DNA of 28,274 bases from an uncultured Bacilli bacterium (GTDB lineage Bacteria > Bacillota_I > Bacilli_A > RF39 > UBA660), in the NCBI GenBank assembly GCA_910586425.1, contig CAJUHL010000008.1, positions 1 through 28,274 of the forward strand, read 5' to 3'. The translations under genes were made by a program, and so were the position numbers. The notes under the pieces were generated by a model that was not told where the DNA came from, did not search any database, and worked only from the letters and a program-made list of their open reading frames with translations. Shown here in pieces: positions 1 to 6,367 of the stretch (the first letter of the stretch is position 1; each line of letters begins with the position of its first letter).

Positions 1-206
1 ATATTTATACACCATGGATTACTCCAGAGGAAGATGAGAAAATGATACTCAATACGGAAAAACATATTTCTTATCATCAAGGGATTGAACAAGGAAAATT
101 GGAAACTGCAAAGAAAATGTTAGAAGAAAAATTACCAATTGAAACAATCACGCGTATTACAAACTTAACCAAAGAACAATTATATCATCTTGGTTGTTCT
201 ACATAA
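1..206 (+). CDS. Rpn family nuclease/putative transposase, C-terminal end (partial)
   Basis: Open from the window edge; the reading frame starts at base 3 and ends at TAA 204-206, giving 67 residues. The visible tail has the usual C-terminus of PD-(D/E)XK nuclease family transposases (Rpn): a charged linker with the repeated G-I/K-E-Q-G-K pattern (GIEQGKLETAKKMLEEKLP) and then a short helix-turn-helix-like segment (IETITRITNLTKEQLYHL). Family members are thought to be mobile or recombination-promoting nucleases. The catalytic domain lies outside the window, so activity cannot be judged. The call rests only on this recognisable tail. Confidence 0.6.
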   Translation, partial: IYTPWITPEEDEKMILNTEKHISYHQGIEQGKLETAKKMLEEKLPIETITRITNLTKEQLYHLGCST

Positions 207-264
207 AAACAGTATCTATTTGAAAAAATAAGAACTATCTTATAGAACAAAAACAGTATATATT

Positions 265-301
265 GGTATGCCGTAGCAGACATACTAAAATAGATAGTAT
301 G
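265..301 (+). other. Two mutually exclusive short hairpins
   Basis: TTGGTATG (263-270) can pair with CATACTAA (281-288, one G-T wobble), and the same CATACT (281-286) can instead pair with AGTATG (296-301). No T-run follows, so it is not a convincing terminator for the Rpn gene. It may be chance in AT-rich DNA. Confidence 0.25.
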
Positions 302-346
302 TAAATTTAGGATGGATCAAAAATAGAAAAGCCTCTTAAAATATAT

Positions 347-374
347 TTGAAAAAATATATTTTTATTTTATAAT
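347..374 (+). promoter_or_regulatory. SigA-type promoter of the yfhO-like gene
   Basis: TTGAAA at 347-352 and a perfect TATAAT at 369-374 are separated by 16 bases. The start codon at 394 follows an SD-like AAGGTG (383-388). An AT-only inverted repeat (AAATATATTT twice around GAAA, about 339-361) overlaps the -35 element. Confidence 0.65.
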
Positions 375-393
375 AAACTTATAAGGTGATACT

Positions 394-2823
394 ATGAAAA
401 AAATAAAGCAAATGATAATCGCTTTTTGCCTTCCAATTACTCTATTTATTTTAGGTTATTATTTTCTGGGATATCAAATACAAGAAGAAAATTTTGTCAT
501 ATCAGATATGAAAGCACAATATGTTTCTTTGTTTTCTTATTTACAAGATGTTTTCTTGGGAAAAGAAACAATTTTATACTCTTTTCATAAAGGAATAGGT
601 GGTAGTATGATTGCAACATTTGCATATTACCTTTCCAGTCCTTTAAATCTTGTGGTAATGTTTTTCTCGAAAGGAAATCTCCCATTTGCTATATTCGGCT
701 TAATTCTTCTTAAAATAGGGCTTTCTGGTGGAACCATGTATATTTATTTGCAAAAACATATCCCAGAAAATCAAAGAATCAATTACTTATTTTCAACAGC
801 TTATGCATTAATGGGTTATACTGTACAATACTATTTTCATCCCATGTGGTTAGATGCTATTTATTTACTCCCCCTTGTTTTACTTGGAATAGATTATTTC
901 GTGAAAGAAAACAAAAAGGGAGCCTATTTTGGATTTCTTCTGCTTACAATTACCAGTAATTTTTATACTGGATATATGGTTTGTCTTTTTGTACCAATTT
1001 ATTATTTCATTCAAATACGATTACAGCAGCAAAAAGTGTTGTCTAAAAAGACGGCTCATTTTCTTCTGATTTCTCTTTTGGCAACTGGAATTGCTATGGG
1101 ATTATTGCTTCCAACCCTATTAGAATTACAAAATGTATATCGCTATCCATTGCCCTCTTTTTGGAATATCCATTCGATTGTAAATTATTTCAATGAATTA
1201 GTTGCAAAATTATATATTGGAGCACATAATTGTAAAAATGTATTGAATGTGAATGGAACAAATTTATATTGTGGCATGTTTTCGCTTGTTTTGGTGTATT
1301 TTTATTTTATTAACACAACAAGAAAAGAAAAAAAGACAACATTTTTTCTCTTGCTATTCCTCTTGATTAGTTCCATTTTCCCTATTTTAATTTACATTTG
1401 GCATGGTTTTTCAATGCCCAATTATTTTCAAAATCGGCATTCTTTTTTATTCACTTTTGTTCTCATCGTCATTGCCGCCAATACTTATCACCATTTAAAA
1501 ACAATTTCATTACAATCCATTCTCTATTTTTTTATTGGTTATACAATTATTAGTGTGTTTTTATACTTTCGAGGATACCAATACCTACGGTTAGAAGAAA
1601 TTTTCTTAACAGGAATTTTTGCCTTACTATATTTTATTTTACTATATGTAAAATCAAGAACAAAGCAACAAACAATTTTTTCTTTTTTATTCATAATACT
1701 TTCCTTTTTGGAATTATTACTTCATATTCAACTTACTTTTCAGGGGGCAAAGGCAAATCAAAAATTTACATATTTACTTTCTAATTGTGAAACGTTTGCC
1801 ACACATTCTAATTATCGAACTGGTAGCATACAGTATTATAGTGGATTGGATGGTTTGGTTTGCAAAAAACAAACGCTTACTAGTTTTATTTCCACCAACA
1901 AAAAATCAATTCATCAATTTATGTATCATGCAGGATACCCAACAACAGGAGTTACCATTAAAGACAATAATACCAATACCATTGTCATTGATTCCCTCTT
2001 GGGAATTGGAACGTATTTGTCAAAAAGAGAAAGTATTGGATATCATCCAGTTTTAACAACTCAAAAATTGGAAGAAATCATTGTTTACGAAAATCCAAAT
2101 GTTTTACCAATTGGCTACGCTATTGAAGAAATTCCTTATGATTTGAATCGTCAAAATGCTTTTGTTTATCAAAACGACCTCATGATGACGTTTTCTGGCA
2201 TCAAAGAAGAACCACTAAAACAAATATATGAAATAAAGGATAAAAAAACAAAATATGTATTACCTGTAACAGATGGTGACTACTATATCCAAATTCACTA
2301 TGAGGATGGAAATCATTTGCGTGGTGATATCGCAGAAGTTACTGTGAATGGGAGAAAAATAGAAAGTGAAACATGGGAAGAAATTGGTGTATTTCAAGCA
2401 AGAAATGTCAAAAATCAAATTGAAATAATAATTGATCATATAAAAGATGGAATAACAGCAACAGGAGTATCTATATATCAATTAGATGAAAAAGTATTTC
2501 AAAGACAGATTGCTCAACTGAAAAATAATACATTAGAAAATATAGATATCCATAAAAATCAATTTTCGGGTAGCCTATATATAGACAAACCAAAAATTCT
2601 ATTTTTATCCATTCCATACGACAAAGGTTGGCAATTAACAGTAGATGGAAAAAGAAAAGAATTCATTTCGATTGCGGATACATTTATTGGAGTAGAATTG
2701 GAAAAGGGAATGCATGAAATCAATTTAAAATATGTGCCAACGGGCTTTTATCTAGGAATTGTGATAACCTTTATGAGCAGTTTTCTATCCATCCTCTATT
2801 TTAGAGTGTGTAAAAAAACGTAA
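394..2823 (+). CDS. YfhO family multi-pass membrane glycosyltransferase-like protein
   Basis: An 809-residue membrane protein of the usual YfhO length. Residues about 7-27 form the first membrane helix; D38 in the first outside loop (FVISDMKAQY) fits the loop aspartate of GT-C fold enzymes. About a dozen helices follow to residue about 455 (including WLDAIYLLPLVLLGIDYF). A largely extracytoplasmic beta-rich region covers about 460-780, with a last helix at about 785-805. Characterised relatives (B. subtilis YfhO with CsbB, Listeria GtlB) transfer sugars from undecaprenyl-phosphate carriers to teichoic acids on the outer membrane face. No CsbB-like partner is in the window, so the substrate is unknown. 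The gene has its own promoter and lies just before the T4SS block without obvious functional linkage. Confidence 0.8.
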   Translation: MKKIKQMIIAFCLPITLFILGYYFLGYQIQEENFVISDMKAQYVSLFSYLQDVFLGKETILYSFHKGIGGSMIATFAYYLSSPLNLVVMFFSKGNLPFAIFGLILLKIGLSGGTMYIYLQKHIPENQRINYLFSTAYALMGYTVQYYFHPMWLDAIYLLPLVLLGIDYFVKENKKGAYFGFLLLTITSNFYTGYMVCLFVPIYYFIQIRLQQQKVLSKKTAHFLLISLLATGIAMGLLLPTLLELQNVYRYPLPSFWNIHSIVNYFNELVAKLYIGAHNCKNVLNVNGTNLYCGMFSLVLVYFYFINTTRKEKKTTFFLLLFLLISSIFPILIYIWHGFSMPNYFQNRHSFLFTFVLIVIAANTYHHLKTISLQSILYFFIGYTIISVFLYFRGYQYLRLEEIFLTGIFALLYFILLYVKSRTKQQTIFSFLFIILSFLELLLHIQLTFQGAKANQKFTYLLSNCETFATHSNYRTGSIQYYSGLDGLVCKKQTLTSFISTNKKSIHQFMYHAGYPTTGVTIKDNNTNTIVIDSLLGIGTYLSKRESIGYHPVLTTQKLEEIIVYENPNVLPIGYAIEEIPYDLNRQNAFVYQNDLMMTFSGIKEEPLKQIYEIKDKKTKYVLPVTDGDYYIQIHYEDGNHLRGDIAEVTVNGRKIESETWEEIGVFQARNVKNQIEIIIDHIKDGITATGVSIYQLDEKVFQRQIAQLKNNTLENIDIHKNQFSGSLYIDKPKILFLSIPYDKGWQLTVDGKRKEFISIADTFIGVELEKGMHEINLKYVPTGFYLGIVITFMSSFLSILYFRVCKKT

Positions 2824-2839
2824 ATGATAAGGGAAATAT

Positions 2840-2868
2840 TTGATAATTCAAATAAAACGTGTTATACT
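2840..2868 (+). promoter_or_regulatory. SigA-type promoter of the TadZ/T4SS block
   Basis: TTGATA at 2840-2845, 17-base spacer, TATACT at 2863-2868. The first gene starts at 2900 after an SD AAGGTGG (2886-2892). Near-consensus spacing and hexamers make this the likely entry promoter of the first transcription unit (2900-5004). Confidence 0.75.
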
Positions 2869-2899
2869 AAAATTATAGAAAGTGTAAGGTGGTGATAGA

Positions 2900-3070
2900 A
2901 TGAAGGAAGTAACTGGGGAAGCAAACATGACGGTTGTTACAATCATATTAATAGGAGTCATTGTTGCAATCGCTACGCCAATCATTACAAATATGATGAA
3001 TAATACAAAGGCAAGAAGTGAATGTCATAACAATGGTGGGATATGGACCAATAATTCATGCCAACCATAA
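2900..3070 (+). CDS. Small pilin-like single-pass membrane protein (56 aa)
   Basis: A short gene behind the promoter at 2840, with an SD (AAGGTGGTGAT) ending four bases before ATG 2900. It has a short polar N-terminus, one hydrophobic helix at residues 11-31 (TVVTIILIGVIVAIATPIIT), and a small outside tail with two cysteines (C42, C54) and a GGIW motif that may form a disulfide loop. The helix resembles type IV pilin and Flp N-termini (the IVAIATP stretch recalls pseudopilins), but a clear prepilin peptidase site with E at +5 is absent. It is the first gene of a unit with two related membrane proteins and a TadZ-like protein, which fits a minor pilin or assembly component. Function is inferred from context only. 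Confidence 0.6.
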   Translation: MKEVTGEANMTVVTIILIGVIVAIATPIITNMMNNTKARSECHNNGGIWTNNSCQP

Positions 3071-3102
3071 CAATTATATGATTTTAGGATGGTGTAAACT
3101 AT

Positions 3103-3549
3103 ATGAGACAGGCAATCGGAAGTACATTTCTGTATAATATTATCATTGTTTTTATTGTAATTACTTTCGGTTTCTTGGCGGCAACCTTAAGTTATACAAA
3201 GGCGTTTAAAATTAATGGTAAAATCGCCAATTCTCTTGAAAAGTTTGAAGGGTATAATACGCTATCATTAGGGGAAATTGAACGTGCGATGCAAACACTG
3301 GGATATCGAATCAGTCCAACAGGTAATTTGAATTGTCCTGAACGAAAACATAAAGGAAGAAACTATATGCCAATCCAAGAGTTTGGAACAAACTATAAAT
3401 ATTGCATCTATGAATACCCCAAAGAGAATGGTTATTTTACTTATGGAATATTGACCTATATTTATATGGATATTCCTATTGTAGGTGGAACTTTTACACT
3501 CCCTGTTTATTCAGAAACAGAGCGTATATATGAATTTAGTCAAAGATAG
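3103..3549 (+). CDS. Single-pass membrane protein, pseudopilin/TadE-like (paralogue 1)
   Basis: 148 residues. An N-terminal hydrophobic helix (about 8-28) is followed by LSYTKAFKINGKI and an outside domain of about 110 residues with two cysteines (in LNCPE and YCIYEY). The C-terminus reads MDIPIVGGTFTLPVYSETERIY. The next gene encodes a clear paralogue sharing the YTKAFK motif, a GYRI segment, the YCxYEY motif and the final IP-IxG-LPV-ETxxI pattern, so this is a tandem duplication. One N-terminal helix plus a small extracytoplasmic domain ending in a proline-rich strand recalls TadE/TadF minor pseudopilins, in keeping with the TadZ-like gene downstream. No family can be assigned with certainty. 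Confidence 0.7.
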   Translation: MRQAIGSTFLYNIIIVFIVITFGFLAATLSYTKAFKINGKIANSLEKFEGYNTLSLGEIERAMQTLGYRISPTGNLNCPERKHKGRNYMPIQEFGTNYKYCIYEYPKENGYFTYGILTYIYMDIPIVGGTFTLPVYSETERIYEFSQR

Positions 3550-3560
3550 TTGGTGATCAA

Positions 3561-3983
3561 ATGAAAGAAGCAATTGCAAATGCATATATTGTGAATATTG
3601 TTATTGTTTTTGTAATTATATTTATATTCTTTTTTGCAAGTTCTTTGACTTATACAAAGGCTTTTAAAGTAAAAAATAGAATTATAGATATTATTGAAAA
3701 ATATGAAGTCTATAATAAAGATGCGATAGATGAAATTGCGTCTTCCCTTTCTGAAATGGGATATCGTATTAATACATCTCATAATGGTTGTCCAAAACGA
3801 AATGGAAAAGAATCCATTTCAACTACCAATAATACATATCGTTATTGTGTTTATGAGTATGATACACCAAAAGGAAAATATTATAGTGTTTCTGCTTTTA
3901 TGTATTTTGATTTTCCAATTATAGGTCAGTCTTTAGAGTTACCTGTACATGGGGAAACCAAAATTATGGGCATATTGAAATAA
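3561..3983 (+). CDS. Single-pass membrane protein, pseudopilin/TadE-like (paralogue 2)
   Basis: 140 residues; starts 11 bases after the previous stop, with SD GGTGAT. Same plan as its upstream paralogue: N-terminal helix at about 9-29, then LTYTKAFKVKNRI, a cysteine in HNGCPKR, the YCVYEY motif, and a C-terminus FDFPIIGQSLELPVHGETK. The conserved cysteine pair suggests an intradomain disulfide outside the cell. The two paralogues may form a heteromeric minor-pilin complex. The nearest recognised architecture is the TadE/TadF pair of Tad pili; this is inference from shape and neighbours. Confidence 0.7.
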   Translation: MKEAIANAYIVNIVIVFVIIFIFFFASSLTYTKAFKVKNRIIDIIEKYEVYNKDAIDEIASSLSEMGYRINTSHNGCPKRNGKESISTTNNTYRYCVYEYDTPKGKYYSVSAFMYFDFPIIGQSLELPVHGETKIMGILK

Positions 3984-3999
3984 AAAGGAGGTAAATCTA

Positions 4000-5004
4000 A
4001 TGAACGTTATTATTGCAAATAAACAAAAATCTATGTTACAAGAATTGGAGATTGATGTAATTAAAACGTTAGAGGGAGAATTTGACGTTGATGATATTAT
4101 CGCACAATTTCATAATTTTTTCTTTCAAAGAATGATTTTAGATGTTACCGCATTAAAAAATTATAAAGATATTAAAGTATTACAAAAATTATCAATCACA
4201 TTGGATATGGATAAAGTAATATTACTGTTAGATGACTCTGAAGAAAGTGGTTCTAACGAATACTTATCTAAATTGATTTCTATGGGGATTTATAATTTTA
4301 CAAAAAATGTTGAAGGAATTCTATATTTATATAACAATCCAAATACATATCGTGATGTTGCTCATATTCATCAGTTGGATGGAAGTAAACCACAAGATGT
4401 TGTGGTAGAGAAATATGTAGAAGCAGAACCTGTGGTAAGCAATAAAATTATTGGTGTCAAAAATATAACCAAGCAGTCAGGTGCGACGACATTAATTTAT
4501 ATGATGGTAAAACAATTAGAAAAAAATTATTCTGTTATCGCATTTGAAGTCAATAAAAGCGATTTCCGCTACTTTAATGATAAGAAATTAATCTCTATAC
4601 CCAATACAGATATTGGAAATGCGATTGCAAAATATAGGGATTATAATGTCATTTTAATAGATGTAAATGATAGTAAAGAGGCAGAAAGTTTGTGTGATGA
4701 AGTTCTTTATTTAGTGGAGCCTTCTATTATCAAATTAAATAAATTGATGCTAGTGAATAGTAATACCTTTAGAGAATTGAAAAATAAAAAAATTATTTTA
4801 AATCAGAGTTTATTAAATGCAAAGGATGTACTCGATTTTGAATATGAATCTGGGGCTAAAATCTATTATAATATGCCACCACTAGATGAAAGGGAAAAAA
4901 GTATTCATGCACTTAATCTATTGTTGGTAAGATTGGGATTTGTACGACAAAAAACTGACAATCAAGAGAAAAAAAATAGTATTTTGGGGTTATTTAGTAA
5001 GTAA
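4000..5004 (+). CDS. TadZ/CpaE-like MinD-fold protein with degenerate Walker A
   Basis: 334 residues with a strong SD (AAGGAGG) eight bases before ATG. Residues 1 to about 115 look like an atypical receiver domain with alternating strands and helices. Residues about 149-320 form a ParA/MinD-type fold. The P-loop position reads GVKNITKQSGATTL: the signature lysine is K158, but the invariant catalytic Lys of KGGxGKT is replaced (T163). A Walker B-like strand VILIDVND follows at about 224-231. TadZ/CpaE proteins combine these two domains, often with a weakened P-loop, and place Tad pilus machinery at the cell pole. Here the gene joins pilin-like genes and precedes a T4SS, and no TadA/B/C is present in the window. 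It may localise the secretion apparatus; that is inference. Confidence 0.7.
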   Translation: MNVIIANKQKSMLQELEIDVIKTLEGEFDVDDIIAQFHNFFFQRMILDVTALKNYKDIKVLQKLSITLDMDKVILLLDDSEESGSNEYLSKLISMGIYNFTKNVEGILYLYNNPNTYRDVAHIHQLDGSKPQDVVVEKYVEAEPVVSNKIIGVKNITKQSGATTLIYMMVKQLEKNYSVIAFEVNKSDFRYFNDKKLISIPNTDIGNAIAKYRDYNVILIDVNDSKEAESLCDEVLYLVEPSIIKLNKLMLVNSNTFRELKNKKIILNQSLLNAKDVLDFEYESGAKIYYNMPPLDEREKSIHALNLLLVRLGFVRQKTDNQEKKNSILGLFSK

Positions 5005-5007
5005 AGA

Positions 5008-5036
5008 TTGACAAATCAAGGAAAAAAAGGTATAGT
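5008..5036 (+). promoter_or_regulatory. Strong SigA promoter of the major VirB2-like pilin gene
   Basis: Consensus TTGACA (5008-5013), 17-base spacer, TATAGT (5031-5036), only four bases after the stop of the TadZ-like gene. It is the best -35 match in the window and would give the pilin gene its own high-level transcription. Confidence 0.75.
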
Positions 5037-5046
5037 TAGTTATGTG

Positions 5047-5059
5047 AGACAGTATGTCT
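5047..5059. promoter_or_regulatory. Palindrome at the transcription start of the pilin gene (candidate operator)
   Basis: AGACA-GTA-TGTCT, a 5-bp dyad with a 3-bp centre, begins about 10 bases after the -10 element and so overlaps the start of the transcript. Its position is typical for a repressor operator, but the dyad is short and unproven. Confidence 0.35.
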
Positions 5060-5092
5060 TATCGGTAAACAAGAATTATAGGAGGTTTTAGA

Positions 5093-5455
5093 ATGTTAGA
5101 AGTGTTAGATTTAGTTACGTGCACAGATTTAGGAGGTAACATAGACAAAATAGTTCCTGATACAGTGAGTACGGTTGTGACTTTAATTAAGATTGCAGTT
5201 CCAATTTTGTTAGTTATCTTTGGTATGGTAGATTTGGGAAAAGCTGTTATGTCCAATGACGAAAAGGAAATGAAAAGTGCACAAACAAGATTGATTAAAA
5301 GAATTTTATACGCAGTATTGATATTTTTCATTATCGCAATTGTACAATGGATTTTTGGAGTTTTAGATAATAATGGTAATTCTACTAAAACTGCTAGTTG
5401 CTTTAACTGCTTTATTAACGGTAAGTGTTCTTCACCAGACGGCGTAGAAGAATAA
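5093..5455 (+). CDS. VirB2/TrbC-type T4SS pilin
   Basis: 120 residues, strong SD (AGGAGG, 5080-5085). Two hydrophobic helices at about 27-48 and 66-88 enclose a short charged cytoplasmic loop (MSNDEKEMKSAQTRLIKR), the hallmark of VirB2/TrbC-like pilins in Gram-positive T4SS. The C-terminal tail has clustered cysteines (CFNCFINGKC). The N-terminus lacks a long signal peptide. The gene has its own consensus promoter, a candidate operator and a hairpin plus T-run downstream, which fits the need for excess pilin. The next protein carries a homologous C-terminal domain. Confidence 0.8.
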   Translation: MLEVLDLVTCTDLGGNIDKIVPDTVSTVVTLIKIAVPILLVIFGMVDLGKAVMSNDEKEMKSAQTRLIKRILYAVLIFFIIAIVQWIFGVLDNNGNSTKTASCFNCFINGKCSSPDGVEE

Positions 5456-5478
5456 AGTAATTGATAATGATTAAAAGT

Positions 5479-5509
5479 AATAAGAATTTATTTCCTATTA
5501 TTTTTTTTT
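5479..5509 (+). terminator. Weak terminator/attenuator after the pilin gene
   Basis: AATAAGAA (5479-5486) pairs with TTCCTATT (5492-5499) with one A-C mismatch, and nine T residues follow (5501-5509). The stem is AT-rich, so read-through is likely; it could set a pilin-rich expression ratio. Confidence 0.4.
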
Positions 5510-5510
5510 A

Positions 5511-5519
5511 TGTTATAAT
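5511..5519 (+). promoter_or_regulatory. Extended -10 promoter before the second pilin-like gene
   Basis: TG-T-TATAAT (5511-5519) is an extended -10 element. The -35 region (5491-5496, TTTCCT) is poor. ATG at 5552 follows SD AGGTGAT. This would start the T4SS channel/ATPase transcript. Confidence 0.5.
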
Positions 5520-5551
5520 GTATATGTGAAAATTTAGATATAGGTGATAAT

Positions 5552-6352
5552 ATGCAAAAAAAGATTAAAATAAGTTTATTTATTATACTTACCCTTTTTA
5601 TTTGTAATGCAAATCAGGTAGAGGGGAAAAACTTAAATGGAATTTTAGATGATATGATTGAAAAAAAATGTGAATATGTAACACCAGGTGATACAATACC
5701 TGCTCAACAAACTAGTGTGTTATGTGATGTTTTTGATGATGGTGCTCATCAATGTTGGATGCAAGTAGGTGGAGGCCAAGCTAGTTCGTCATCAAACAAG
5801 GAAAAAATCCTCAATTGGAATCAAGGGGTCATTGGAGTTCCTAAATTTGAATATGCAGGAAAATGCCCAATGTATTTAGTTGCTACTATTGATGTTGCTA
5901 TTGGCGGATACAGTATATGGGGATTTAATAATATCACTGATGCAGAAAAATGGAGAATCGATCGCCAACAATATAATACAACAGTAACCTTAAGTCTAAT
6001 AAAAGAAAATATAATAAATGAAAAGCCAGAGGAAGATGGCGCTGAAGAAGAAATTAATAAATGTGTTGTATTTGGGCAAAATACAGATAAAATTTTAAAA
6101 TGGGTCATTAATTTTATATATATTGCGGTTCCTGTTATCATCATTATTATGTCGATAATCGAATTTGCTGGTATTGCCCTTTCTGGGGATGAAAAAAACT
6201 TTAAAGCAGTCGGAACTAAATTAATAAAAAGACTGATTATCGGTGCTGTTATTATTTTTTTACCAATACTAATTATTTTTTTAGTAGATTTAAGTGGTGT
6301 TTTAATACCATATGGAATAGAGCCAAATCAAATATTTTGTTCATTATTTTAG
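5552..6352 (+). CDS. Secreted/membrane protein with C-terminal VirB2-like pilin domain
   Basis: 266 residues. An N-terminal signal sequence (about 1-25, KISLFIILTLFICNANQVEG) leads to a roughly 150-residue extracytoplasmic region with several cysteines. The C-terminal part (about 185-255) has two helices around LSGDEKNFKAVGTKLIKR. It aligns well with the loop of the 120-aa pilin upstream (MSNDEKEMKSAQTRLIKR), so the two are paralogues and this one carries an added cysteine-rich outer domain. A plausible role is a minor or tip pilin, or a membrane component of the T4SS. The stop is 15 bases before the VirB6-like start, so the genes are co-transcribed. Confidence 0.7.
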   Translation: MQKKIKISLFIILTLFICNANQVEGKNLNGILDDMIEKKCEYVTPGDTIPAQQTSVLCDVFDDGAHQCWMQVGGGQASSSSNKEKILNWNQGVIGVPKFEYAGKCPMYLVATIDVAIGGYSIWGFNNITDAEKWRIDRQQYNTTVTLSLIKENIINEKPEEDGAEEEINKCVVFGQNTDKILKWVINFIYIAVPVIIIIMSIIEFAGIALSGDEKNFKAVGTKLIKRLIIGAVIIFLPILIIFLVDLSGVLIPYGIEPNQIFCSLF

Positions 6353-6367
6353 AAAGGAGTGGTGAAA

